The notes beneath the pieces are model-generated. The model saw only the letters and a list, made by a program, of their open reading frames with translations, ran no database searches and was not told the origin of the DNA. Below are positions 9,612 through 17,465 of a stretch of DNA of 64,000 nucleotides, piece by piece. The translations under genes and the position numbers were made by a program. The DNA comes from Paenibacillus agaridevorans (GTDB lineage Bacteria; Bacillota; Bacilli; Paenibacillales; Paenibacillaceae), in NCBI RefSeq assembly GCF_003112455.1, contig NZ_BDQX01000078.1:1-64000 (forward strand), written 5' to 3'. Within the stretch, counting starts at the first letter, position 1; the number at the start of each line of letters is the position of its first letter.

Positions 9612-10151
9612 CTATAGGTTGAGTGTGTGCCTAAGCTTCTTCGAGAACATCTTGGATACTTCCAATTCGGCGCCATTGTCCATTCTCAGCATATATCTGG
9701 AATTAAACCAAGGAATGATTTCTTTGACATGCAGCAGATTGACAAGTTGCGATTTATTGATCCGTATAAACCCTTTGGCTGCCCATACGTTCTCGTAATA
9801 CTGCAACGTCTCCCGAATATGATATCGGTTGGTTTTTGTGCATGCCACGATGCCGTCAGAGCCTGCTTCCAAATATCTGACATCCTTCGGCTCCATAACC
9901 GCATATTTATTTTCGCTGATACCGGCAAGGGTATCCGTTTTCAGCTCGTTCTCCCGAATCCCGGAGACCAGAAGCCGGATGACATCCATATAGTCGATAC
10001 CGTCGAATACGATGCAGAGCTTGTCGCCCGGGAATTCATACCCCTTCTCGACCAACGCCCAATCGCTGTTCGGGTTTATCTCGATTTGGTTCCTGGACAA
10101 CTCCCGACTTAATTTCTCGTACACCTTATCCGAACATACTAATTGAACCAT
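9612..10151 (-). CDS. LytTR-domain DNA-binding regulator
   Basis: The 180-residue protein carries a C-terminal LytTR domain (about 85-180): VRYLEAGSDGIVACTK, IRETLQYYENVW, FIRINKSQLVNLLHVKEI and YMLRMDNGAELEVSKMF are the usual core blocks. The N-terminal 80 residues are not a receiver domain (no phospho-acceptor pattern), as in the small LytTR proteins paired with DUF3021. The ATG at 10151 has TAGGAG eight bases upstream. It lies 33 bases after the beta-lactamase-fold gene, so the three genes look like one operon. Confidence 0.8.
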   Translation of the reverse strand: MVQLVCSDKVYEKLSRELSRNQIEINPNSDWALVEKGYEFPGDKLCIVFDGIDYMDVIRLLVSGIRENELKTDTLAGISENKYAVMEPKDVRYLEAGSDGIVACTKTNRYHIRETLQYYENVWAAKGFIRINKSQLVNLLHVKEIIPWFNSRYMLRMDNGAELEVSKMFSKKLRHTLNL

Positions 10152-10184
10152 CTCGAGTCTCCTATATAACAGCATGCACGTCGA

Positions 10185-11366
10185 TTAATCCACTCTCATT
10201 CTATCATATATCATTCTTATTTTTATCAGTTCTTCTATTCCCTTCTCGGCGTAATCAAGCGAGCCGAAGTTGGCCATATAGTAGGTGTCCTTCTTCTCGT
10301 CATAGAACATAAAGGTCCCCGTCGCGCCGACGCCGCCATACAAATCGGTCATGGAACCCAGCAGAAACGACAGCTCGCTAAAGTCGAAATACATCATTCC
10401 CAGACCGTAATAAATCCCCTTCTCGTACTTGTGTGCAAAGTCGCTCATTTCGGCATACACTTTCTCGGACACGATATCCCCCGCTTCCAGTGCCCTCATG
10501 AACAGTAACAAGTCCTTCATTGTAGTAACAATGCCGCCGCCGGCCCAATCAACCGATAATGCCTTTTTGCCGCTATAATCAATGCCGTTGATATAAATTC
10601 CGATGATATCGGACGGCTCGCCATGATGGAGCATCAGGTAGCTGTCGTCCATACCCAAGGGACGGAATATTTGCTCGGCCAGGATGTCCGAATACGGCTT
10701 GCCTTCAATGGCTTCCAGTATGAGACCGAGCAAAATGTATCCGGTATCCGAATAATGGAATTGCTGTCCCGGCCGACCGACAGGCTCCTGGTTATCTCTC
10801 GTAAAAGCAATCAGGGTATGCGGAGTAAACGTTTCGTCCGGGTTCTTGGCTATACGCTCCAACATCGTCTCCCCTCTAACGACAGGCCCTTCGAAGTAAT
10901 CCGCGATTCCCGAAGTATGACTCAGCAGCTGCCTCGATGTAACTTCATGGCTGTAATCCACTCCCTCTATTACAAATAATCCCTCAAGCGTATCCTGCGA
11001 CAGCCACGTATCGATGGAATCGTCAAAACTGATGATGCCTTCGTCGACCAGCTTGCCAAAGATCGCGGCGCACATCGTTTTGCCGATGCTGGCGGAATGA
11101 TAGGGACTATCGACATGAACGGGCTCCTTCGTTTCGTGATTTTTGGTGCCGGCCGCAAACTGTCCGAAGTAACCCGTCTCATTGGAGTAAATCGTCAATA
11201 GGACGCTGGACAACAACGGATCGTCTTCCACCAGCTCGTTCAGGCTCTTTTGGATCTTGGCGTTAACGGCCTCCCTGGATATGGGCCGGTTCATGATGGC
11301 CAGTACGCCATAACCAATGAGAGCCAACGCAACTACACCGGCTAATATCTTTATTCCTCTCCTCAT
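10185..11366 (-). CDS. Serine beta-lactamase-fold hydrolase (class C / D-Ala-D-Ala carboxypeptidase-like), membrane-anchored
   Basis: The 393-residue protein has an uncleaved-looking N-terminal membrane segment (residues 5-24). The catalytic motifs of the class C/penicillin-binding fold are present: SIGK (Ser93, Lys96) and YSD (Tyr205) after LLSHTSG. The fold covers carboxypeptidases, esterases and beta-lactamases; sequence alone does not separate them, and the YSD instead of YAN/YSN argues against a classic AmpC. GGAGG precedes the ATG. The protein would face outside the membrane, and its neighbours are a LytTR regulator and a DUF3021 protein, which suggests regulated cell-envelope work. Confidence 0.8.
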   Translation of the reverse strand: MRRGIKILAGVVALALIGYGVLAIMNRPISREAVNAKIQKSLNELVEDDPLLSSVLLTIYSNETGYFGQFAAGTKNHETKEPVHVDSPYHSASIGKTMCAAIFGKLVDEGIISFDDSIDTWLSQDTLEGLFVIEGVDYSHEVTSRQLLSHTSGIADYFEGPVVRGETMLERIAKNPDETFTPHTLIAFTRDNQEPVGRPGQQFHYSDTGYILLGLILEAIEGKPYSDILAEQIFRPLGMDDSYLMLHHGEPSDIIGIYINGIDYSGKKALSVDWAGGGIVTTMKDLLLFMRALEAGDIVSEKVYAEMSDFAHKYEKGIYYGLGMMYFDFSELSFLLGSMTDLYGGVGATGTFMFYDEKKDTYYMANFGSLDYAEKGIEELIKIRMIYDRMRVD

Positions 11367-11537
11367 AGAGGCACCTCCGTCTCAACTCTGCTTCCTTCCC
11401 AATTTAATCCGGAATCAAACCATTTAATATACTTTTGGACTCAACGGTCGAAATTCGGGGTTAAGCCGTCTTTTTCGTGCTCCAACCGTCGACTAAGACA
11501 GTAGGGCATGGAGACCGCGACGCGTCATAACAGCTCT

Positions 11538-11657
11538 TTACGAAATCGCAAACAATCGTAATAAACGTTGGACGCTTCGAACAGAAGCATCACGCCTACG
11601 GGTGCCTTTTCTATTTAACCATCTGCCGTCTAGCCAGAACATCTTTACAAAATTCAT
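11538..11657 (-). CDS. Candidate small basic peptide, 39 residues
   Basis: A short frame on the minus strand starts at ATG 11657 after an AGGAGG site ten bases upstream and ends at TAA (11538-11540). The peptide begins MNFVKMFWLDGRW and is rich in arginine. It lies 170 bases upstream of the beta-lactamase-fold gene on the same strand and could be a leader peptide, but no homologue is known to me and coding bias cannot be judged at this length. Confidence 0.25.
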   Translation of the reverse strand: MNFVKMFWLDGRWLNRKGTRRRDASVRSVQRLLRLFAIS

Positions 11658-11692
11658 ACGGCCGCAACCTCCTGCATCCTTTATTTACCTAA

Positions 11693-11706
11693 AGTTAACG
11701 CTTACA
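11693..11706 (-). promoter_or_regulatory. cre-like site upstream of the aldolase gene
   Basis: The minus-strand sequence TGTAAGCGTTAACT matches the cre consensus TGWAANCGNTNWCA except for the last base. It is about 80 bases upstream of the candidate -10 of the aldolase gene, a position compatible with CcpA activation, and 36 bases before the start of the candidate small peptide on the other strand. Confidence 0.45.
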
Positions 11707-11991
11707 CATGCTCCGACACAAAAATTACAGGGAAATGCTTGTTTTTTCACGCTGAACTGCGGCTAAATTTGCAGAGATCATGTATAATAAACAATTGAAT
11801 GACAATTGGACAGGAGATTGGAAGACGAGCCTGCCGGGAACTGCCTGGTTTGTTAGCGCGCTGGTATGCAAACATGCCAATGAGGAAGAGACTAAGCTGA
11901 AGAAGGATCCCGCAGACCGTATCCCGATCGGGAAGTGCGGCAAGACCATAGAGCAATGATCTAAAAAACACAATGTAGGAGGCAATCAACA

Positions 11992-12849
11992 ATGGCATTG
12001 GAATCCATGAAGGACATGCTGAACAAAGCGCTTAAAGAAGGTTACGCGGTAGGACAGTTCAATATCAACAACTTGGAGTGGACGCAAGCGATCCTCGACG
12101 CTGCTCAATCCGAGCAATCTCCGGTAATCCTCGGCGTATCCGAAGGCGCGGCCAAATATATGGGCGGCTTCAAGGTCGTTACGGCTATCGTTAGCGCCCT
12201 GATCGAAGAATCCAAAATCACGGTTCCGGTCGCTATCCACCTCGACCACGGCTCCAGCTTCGAGAAGTGTAAAGCGGCTATCGACGCAGGCTTCACTTCC
12301 GTTATGATCGATGCTTCCCACCACCCGTTCGAAGAAAACGTAGAAACGACAAAAAAAGTCGTTGAATACGCGCATTCCAAAGGCGTTTCCGTTGAAGCCG
12401 AGTTGGGCGTTGTTGGCGGACAAGAAGACGACGTTATCGCTGACGGCGTAATTTATGCGGATCCGAAGGAGTGCTTCGAGCTTGTTCAACGTACGGGCAT
12501 CGATTGCCTCGCTCCCGCGCTGGGCTCCGTGCACGGTCCTTACAAAGGCGAGCCGAACCTGGGCTTTAAAGAAATGGAAGAAATCTGCCAAGTGATCAAA
12601 CTTCCGCTCGTTCTTCATGGCGGCACTGGCATCCCGACGGATCATATCAAAAAATCTATCTCTCTTGGCACAGCTAAGATCAATGTAAACACCGAGAACC
12701 AAATGGAGTTCACGGCAGCTGTTCGCAAGGTTCTAGCTGCTGACGGCGAAGTTTACGATCCGCGTAAATTCATCGGCCCGGGCCGCGAAGCTATCAAACA
12801 AACGGTTATCGGCAAGATCAGAGAATTCGGATCCTCCAACAAAGCTTAA
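11992..12849 (+). CDS. fbaA: Class II fructose-1,6-bisphosphate aldolase
   Basis: The 285-residue protein cleaves fructose-1,6-bisphosphate to dihydroxyacetone phosphate and glyceraldehyde-3-phosphate in glycolysis, and works in reverse in gluconeogenesis. It shows the class II features: [11 protein letters not shown] at the start, the catalytic Asp85 and zinc ligand His86 in HLDHGSS, zinc ligands His181 and His209 (the latter in LHGGTGIP), and the [15 protein letters not shown] phosphate-binding block. Length equals the FbaA norm. An AGGAGG site lies nine bases before ATG. It stands alone, flanked by repeats and a strong terminator. A tagatose-bisphosphate or DhnA-type role is less likely given the full FbaA pattern. 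Confidence 0.95.
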   Translation: MALESMKDMLNKALKEGYAVGQFNINNLEWTQAILDAAQSEQSPVILGVSEGAAKYMGGFKVVTAIVSALIEESKITVPVAIHLDHGSSFEKCKAAIDAGFTSVMIDASHHPFEENVETTKKVVEYAHSKGVSVEAELGVVGGQEDDVIADGVIYADPKECFELVQRTGIDCLAPALGSVHGPYKGEPNLGFKEMEEICQVIKLPLVLHGGTGIPTDHIKKSISLGTAKINVNTENQMEFTAAVRKVLAADGEVYDPRKFIGPGREAIKQTVIGKIREFGSSNKA

Positions 12850-12880
12850 TCGGACAGGCTGATGCCTGCCGAGCCACGGT

Positions 12881-12972
12881 GAAACGGCTGTCGTCGTCCT
12901 TTGGCGGCGCGGCGCGTTACTTTCCGAGAAATATAGAGAAAGTATGGCGAAATCATATACTTTCCGATATTT
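12881..12972. repeat. Dispersed palindromic repeat, copy 1
   Basis: First of three related ~95-base elements. It begins GAAACGGCTGTCGTCGTCCT, continues TTTGGCGGCGCGG, and ends in a hairpin whose arms are AAATATAGAGAAAGTAT and ATACTTTCCGATATTT. It lies between the aldolase stop codon and its terminator. Confidence 0.65.
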
Positions 12973-12979
12973 GGCCAAA

Positions 12980-13019
12980 CAGCCCGAAAATCCTGTTGCA
13001 GGATTTTCGGGCTGTTTTT
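12980..13019 (+). terminator. Rho-independent terminator after fbaA
   Basis: A perfect 16-pair stem (12980-12995 with 12999-13014, beginning CAGCCCGAAAATCC), a three-base loop and a run of five T form a strong terminator 130 bases after the aldolase stop codon. Confidence 0.9.
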
Positions 13020-13036
13020 GATTAGCGTACGACAAG

Positions 13037-13130
13037 GCGAAACGACTGTCGCCGTCCTTTGGCGTCGCGGAAAGTTTCATTCCGAGAAATAGATGCCAAG
13101 TATAAAAAAACTTATACTTCCTTATATTTT
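13037..13130. repeat. Dispersed palindromic repeat, copy 2
   Basis: Second, more diverged copy: GCGAAACGACTGTCGCCGTC, TTTGGCGTCGCGG, TTCATTCCGAGAAATAGA, then a weaker terminal hairpin ending in CTTCCTTATATTTT. Confidence 0.6.
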
Positions 13131-13280
13131 GAGAAAACCTCTACCCTCGGCCTCTCGAAGATGAACGACCCCCGGCTTTGCAAAGCAAAACCGCTTCAGA
13201 AGTATGAGGTAAGTTTTATCGCAATAAGAATTTCCCATTCAAGGCAAACTCGGCAACTTTTAAATGCTTTTGTTGTAAAT

Positions 13281-13464
13281 AAGGGGAAAAGCTCCCTTTA
13301 ATTTACTAGCCTTTCGGTTCTTTGAAGTGTTAGAGGGAAATTCTCCCTCTAAATCAAGTGGACTTGAGGTCAGACGTCCATTTGATGGAGAATAAAGGGA
13401 GGATTTCCCCTTAAAGCTGCAAAATCCGGTATAGAAGCGAGATTAGAGGGAGATTTCCCCCCTA
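13281..13464. repeat. Cluster of four short inverted repeats
   Basis: Four related small palindromes with AGGGA...TCCCT arms lie at about 13281-13300, 13331-13351, 13393-13413 and 13444-13464 (for example TAGAGGGAAATTCTCCCTCT). No open frame with a ribosome site is present. They fill the gap between two copies of the larger dispersed repeat. Confidence 0.55.
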
Positions 13465-13470
13465 TTCTCT

Positions 13471-13580
13471 TCATGACTTGCAATGGCTTTTTACGACTTG
13501 CTACGACTTGCCACGACTTGCAATGCCTTGTTACGAATTGATATGAATTGCTATAACTTGCTACGACTTACTATGACTGC
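13471..13580. repeat. Degenerate 10-base tandem repeat, about 11 units
   Basis: Units close to CTACGACTTG follow each other without spacers: TCATGACTTG, CAATGGCTTT, TTACGACTTG, CTACGACTTG, CCACGACTTG, CAATGCCTTG and so on to CTATGACTGC. The ten-base period keeps one face of the helix. Spacers are absent, so it is not a CRISPR array. Confidence 0.75.
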
Positions 13581-13666
13581 AGTGTCCTCCTACAGACACT
13601 ATCGTTTCGTCCGGAGAAACGTATGTAGAAGCATGAGCAAACTCCTATGCTTTCTTGTAGGCAAGG

Positions 13667-13764
13667 AGGACGGCTACGCCATCCTTTGGCGGCGCAACGC
13701 GTTTCATTCCGAGAATATAGAGAAAGAAGCGTGGCGAAATGATGTACTTTCTTTCCTATATTTT
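13667..13764. repeat. Dispersed palindromic repeat, copy 3, overlapping the kinase gene end
   Basis: Third copy: AGGACGGCTACGCCATCCTT, GGCGGCGCAACGCG, TTCATTCCGAGAATATAGAG and the closing arm ACTTTCTTTCCTATATTTT. Its last bases encode the final residues and supply the TAG stop codon of the hybrid kinase gene, which suggests the element was inserted there, replacing the former gene end. Confidence 0.6.
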
Positions 13765-16700
13765 AAAAGATACAGTCGTCCCCACACCCGGTTCGCTAAC
13801 ATTGTTAAGACCGGCTCCGTACAACCGATTAAGCCGAAGGTCTATATTGCGCAAAGCGATACCTTGGCCGGCACCGGATTTCAGCAGGACATCCGCTTTT
13901 TCCTTCTCCATACCTATTCCGTTGTCGATAACCGATATTACGACTCCGTCTTCTTGCTTTGCGATCTTGATCCGAACCGTAGCGTTTTCTCTGCGCCTTA
14001 TCAAACCGTGACGGATCGCATTCTCCACAAGAGGCTGAATCGAATAAGGCGGAATTCGCAGCTCCAGACCGTCTTCTATCTCCCATTCCACGCGCAACCA
14101 GTCAAATCTGGTCTGCTCAATGAACAAGTAGGAGCGCACCAACTTGAGCTCATCTCTCAAACTGACCAAATCGCCAACACTCTGGAACTTGAACTTTTCT
14201 CGCAAATAATTGGCCAAATGTTCAATCAGCAGCAGCATCTGCCCGGGATCCACCGCATGCAAGGCAGCAATCGAATTTAAAGTGTTGAAGAAAAAATGAG
14301 GCTCGATTTGCGCCTGCAGCCACGCCACCTCCATGCGTATACGTTCTCGCGACGAGCTGGTGAGCTCAGTCAGAGCCTGCACTCTGACGCGCAACTCTCT
14401 GGCATTAACCGGCTTGGTGACATAATCATTGGCGCCTGCCAGGAAGCCTTGCTCAATATCCTCCGGCCTTGTACGAGCAGTCAGCACCAGCACTGGCAGA
14501 TCAGACATCGTATATCGCTCTCGTATTCGCCTCGTAAGCTCATACCCTGTCATTCTCGGCATCATAATGTCTGTAATGACAAGGTCCCATGACCGTTTCA
14601 GAAGCATCGCCAAGGCGTCGTCACCACTTGTAACGGTCGTCACCTCATACGCATCGCCGGAAAGCAGGGATACGAGCACCTTCAAGTTCAAAGAGTCGTC
14701 GTCTACAGCCAATATGCGAGGCCTATCCTTCATATTGCGTGCGGTCGGCTGTGCCTGGACCGTCTCTGCATTTATAGTTGGGACAAAGTCGATCGGTTTC
14801 CCATATTCCTGATTCGCTTTCTGGACAGAAACCAAGCTGGCAAGCGCGGTCTGTGCTTCAGCCCCCTTCGCCTCAACACCTTGATCAAGCGCCATCGTAA
14901 AAATAAACCGAGAGCCTTGATCGGGAACGGAGTGCACCTCGATCGATCCTCCATGAATTTCAACCAACTGTTTGCATATGCTCAGCCCGAGGCCGAAGCC
15001 GCCCTCATAGCCGTTTATCGAGGCTTGCTCGTAGGGCTCAAAGATTCGAGGCAGTATCTCCTTATCTATGCCCACGCCTGTATCCGATACGGTGATAACC
15101 GCTCTGTTCTTCTCCGTATGCGCCCCTACAACGATCTCGCCTTGGTGCGTGAATTTCACTGCATTATGAAGCAAATTAAATAATATCTGAATGAGACGGT
15201 TCTCATCGGCCAGAATATTCGGGAACTCTTCGGACACTTGATTTTTTAAAATAATCGGCTTGCCGTCAGCTATAAATCGAACCATGTCTATTACTCCACT
15301 GACGACCGGCTGCAGGGCAACACCTGTTAACTGAAGCCGTAGACTGTTATCCTTCAATCGTTCAGTGTCGAGCAGATCATGCAGCATAAGCGACATTCGA
15401 CGACCGACTTTCAAGATCGTATCCAATTCGTGGATGCTGGTATCGCTGATGATCTCCCTCTCGCGCTCCAACACAACCTGGGACATGCTGATCATCCCAT
15501 GCAGCGGATTTCGCAGCTCATGGGACGTATTGGCCAAAAACTCATCTTTTCTCCGGTTGATCTCTTCCAGCTTCGCGGCAAGCTCCCTCTGCTCGGTATA
15601 CATGACGTAGTAGCGCTTAATCCAGATCGAAGATAACAGAATCATAGCCAAAATCAGATCAAAGGGGTACGACATGGTTTTGGTACCGGTATAGATTAAT
15701 AACAGCCACCAAAATATTTGATTGGCAAACGCCAAAAAAGCCAGAAATTGCAGCAAACTGTTTGTCATGCCCCGCACCGACTTGCGTAGCGCAGACACGG
15801 TTAGAATCAAGATCACCGGCGCAGCGCACAGAAAGATAGCGTACTGCAAGGCATCGCTGTTCTGGGGCGGCAACGCAATGCTTGCAACGAGGCCGATGAC
15901 GGCCAACACACTGTAGACTCGCATGACAGGAACCCGCCATGCCGCTGACATCTGATCGATGGTCATTCGGAGCAGCGAATACATCAATACGGTTAGGGAC
16001 AGACATAAAATTTTGTAGCCCCAGGCATAGGAAATCTGCACCCATTGATGCAATAATTTATCATCGCTGCTGTTTAACATGATGGTGGTATAACTTAAAA
16101 TAACGAGGGCAAAGTATAACCAAAATGGCTTCCGTTCGATCATAAAAAAGATGATCAGGTAAGCTGCCTGCATGATAAGCGCAGCGGCGATCAGATATTG
16201 TGTCGCCAGGGAGAGCTGCCTTTCACGATAGATCGCTTCGTCCGTTCCGAATTTAAGTGATCGCACAAGTCCGCCGCTTCGCGGGTCGGAATAATTGGCA
16301 ACCTGAATGACCAGCTCGATTGTACGTTGCTCGTCCGCCATAAAGGTCGCGGTGTAGGGCAAATTTTCCGCCCGATACTCCTGCTCCGTACTCGCCGGAC
16401 GACCGGAAGAGGCCATCCGCCTGCCGTTAATATACAGCTCCGACGAAGTGCGAGCGCTAGGCACATGAATGCTGTATACCTCATCCGGGTCATCGACCTC
16501 GATTGTCAGACGGTAACTTCCAAACCCGTAGGGCGTCTGTATGCCAGTTCGCACCCACTCATTCCATTCCGAGGGAATGCCAACCTTAATCGCGGATTCG
16601 GATAATGGCCGACGGGCCTGCTCCTGGGACATGAGAAATAAGCCGGGATAAAATTCCCACTCCCCATCCAGGGTAATCGTTCCAGCGGACGCCGCTTTCC

Positions 16701-16836
16701 AGCCATGCAAATCAAGCCTTCCGTTTACAGCGTAAGGCTGCTCGGAAGGCTTAAACAGATCGAGCCAAACAAGTCGGCCAACCGTCAGTAAGGAGACGAA
16801 AACGAAGATCGTAAGGATGACATGGTGTTTTTTCAT
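13756..16836 (-). CDS. Hybrid sensor kinase: 7TMR-DISM, HisKA/HATPase, receiver, LytS-type kinase
   Basis: The 1026-residue membrane protein has an N-terminal anchor (5-28), an extracytoplasmic jelly-roll 7TMR-DISMED-type domain (about 40-195: LDGEWEFYPG, YGFGSYRL, ELYINGRRMASSG), seven membrane helices (about 208-407), a HisKA domain with His439 in SHELRNPLHG, a HATPase with DTGVGI and GFGLGLSI, a receiver with Asp756 in DIMMP and Lys808, and then a second LytS/His_kinase unit with His847 in QIEPHFFFNTLNS and its own HATPase (ENAIRHG, DNGIGM). Two transmitter modules in one chain are unusual compared with simple kinases. Such proteins are thought to sense carbohydrates. A paralogue with the same spacing lies at 46883-49990. 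No partner response-regulator gene adjoins it. Confidence 0.9.
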   Translation of the reverse strand: MKKHHVILTIFVFVSLLTVGRLVWLDLFKPSEQPYAVNGRLDLHGWKAASAGTITLDGEWEFYPGLFLMSQEQARRPLSESAIKVGIPSEWNEWVRTGIQTPYGFGSYRLTIEVDDPDEVYSIHVPSARTSSELYINGRRMASSGRPASTEQEYRAENLPYTATFMADEQRTIELVIQVANYSDPRSGGLVRSLKFGTDEAIYRERQLSLATQYLIAAALIMQAAYLIIFFMIERKPFWLYFALVILSYTTIMLNSSDDKLLHQWVQISYAWGYKILCLSLTVLMYSLLRMTIDQMSAAWRVPVMRVYSVLAVIGLVASIALPPQNSDALQYAIFLCAAPVILILTVSALRKSVRGMTNSLLQFLAFLAFANQIFWWLLLIYTGTKTMSYPFDLILAMILLSSIWIKRYYVMYTEQRELAAKLEEINRRKDEFLANTSHELRNPLHGMISMSQVVLEREREIISDTSIHELDTILKVGRRMSLMLHDLLDTERLKDNSLRLQLTGVALQPVVSGVIDMVRFIADGKPIILKNQVSEEFPNILADENRLIQILFNLLHNAVKFTHQGEIVVGAHTEKNRAVITVSDTGVGIDKEILPRIFEPYEQASINGYEGGFGLGLSICKQLVEIHGGSIEVHSVPDQGSRFIFTMALDQGVEAKGAEAQTALASLVSVQKANQEYGKPIDFVPTINAETVQAQPTARNMKDRPRILAVDDDSLNLKVLVSLLSGDAYEVTTVTSGDDALAMLLKRSWDLVITDIMMPRMTGYELTRRIRERYTMSDLPVLVLTARTRPEDIEQGFLAGANDYVTKPVNARELRVRVQALTELTSSSRERIRMEVAWLQAQIEPHFFFNTLNSIAALHAVDPGQMLLLIEHLANYLREKFKFQSVGDLVSLRDELKLVRSYLFIEQTRFDWLRVEWEIEDGLELRIPPYSIQPLVENAIRHGLIRRRENATVRIKIAKQEDGVVISVIDNGIGMEKEKADVLLKSGAGQGIALRNIDLRLNRLYGAGLNNVSEPGVGTTVSFKI

Positions 16837-16910
16837 AACGTTCTATATTCCGTATAACCGGCTATAGTCCTTCTCCAAAACCTGGAGTAATTTTTTTTTG
16901 AAATTACCTA

Positions 16911-16938
16911 TTGCTTATTGCGATTTTTGTGATAATAT
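16911..16938 (+). promoter_or_regulatory. Candidate promoter for the polyamine leader
   Basis: TTGCTT (16911-16916) and TAATAT (16933-16938) are 16 bases apart; TGTGATAAT inside it also looks like an extended -10. It faces the long leader and the carboxy(nor)spermidine synthase gene. Confidence 0.4.
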
Positions 16939-16943
16939 ATCCT

Positions 16944-17356
16944 AGTGGAAGTGAGAAAGCCGATATTCAATATATCCTGATCATTGAAGCAGATAATTTT
17001 TGACCACAACCCATCGGGGGAGTTAAGGCCATACGGACAGCCGGGTCAAATGCCGATTGGCAACTTTAGTTGCCTTATTGATTGAGTTAAAAGCTCAAAT
17101 TTTATAAGTTGGTTACTTTACAACCTGTGCATCCGCACATCAACTTGTGAAACGGTCAATAAGAGTGGTAAAAGTGATTATTTGCTATATAGACTCTGAT
17201 CAAATGATGATATATCCGAATATTAAAGAGCTTCCTTACCGAAGTCTGTTTATTACTGATGTACTGATGTAATAAGACAGCCCCGAGCTTTTTAATTGGT
17301 GATGATATCAAAGCAAGTGTGATGCGCGACTAAGCGTATTTGCATTTGCTTTTTTT
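16944..17356 (+). ncRNA. Structured leader or small RNA upstream of the polyamine genes, class unknown
   Basis: This ~410-base non-coding stretch contains many nested helices: GGCAAC/GTTGCC (17059-17074), TTGAG/CTCAA near 17083-17099, a three-way junction closed by AAGTT/AACTT (17106-17146) with arms GGTT/AACC and TGTGC/GCACA, and an outer 11-pair helix (17222-17232 with 17286-17296) that encloses a second hairpin (17246-17280). It ends in an intrinsic terminator 109 bases before the start codon of the synthase gene. This layout fits a transcription-attenuating leader; a trans-acting RNA is also possible. I looked for tmRNA, RNase P, T-box, purine, lysine, c-di-GMP and ydaO hallmarks and did not find them. 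Confidence 0.4.
17313..17356 (+). terminator. Intrinsic terminator inside the leader, upstream of the synthase gene
   Basis: Arms 17313-17326 (GCAAGTGTGATGCG) and 17335-17349 (CGTATTTGCATTTGC) pair along 14 positions including several G-T pairs and one bulge, with loop CGACTAAG, followed by seven T. No gene ends upstream on this strand, so it must end the leader transcript. Confidence 0.65.
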
Positions 17357-17465
17357 GCTTATTGGACGTTGATGGCAAATGATGGCAGGTAGCAGATACA
17401 AACGCGACTCGGAATGATATGGAACACTGTTCCACCACACCCCACAACGTTAGGAGCTAAAAACA

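Larger units (their letters stand above)
11367..11991. other. Intergenic region upstream of the aldolase gene
   Basis: This 625-base stretch holds a cre-like site (11693-11706), a possible short peptide on the minus strand and a candidate -10 element TATAAT at 11783-11788 facing the aldolase gene, without a clear -35 at the expected distance. No other gene was seen. Confidence 0.5.

Noticed and set aside
11780-11959. Plus-strand frame of 59 codons before fbaA
   Set aside because: Its ATG overlaps the candidate -10 element and has no ribosome site; more likely part of the promoter and leader of fbaA.
13471-13580. CRISPR-like array
   Set aside because: Units are 10 bases, contiguous and without spacers; no cas genes nearby.
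13483-14280. Long plus-strand frame of 265 codons
   Set aside because: It runs through the 10-base tandem repeat and then antisense to the hybrid kinase, has no ribosome site and no family pattern.
16944-17356. tmRNA or RNase P RNA
   Set aside because: Length is similar, but there is no tag reading frame or tRNA-like end and none of the conserved RNase P core segments.
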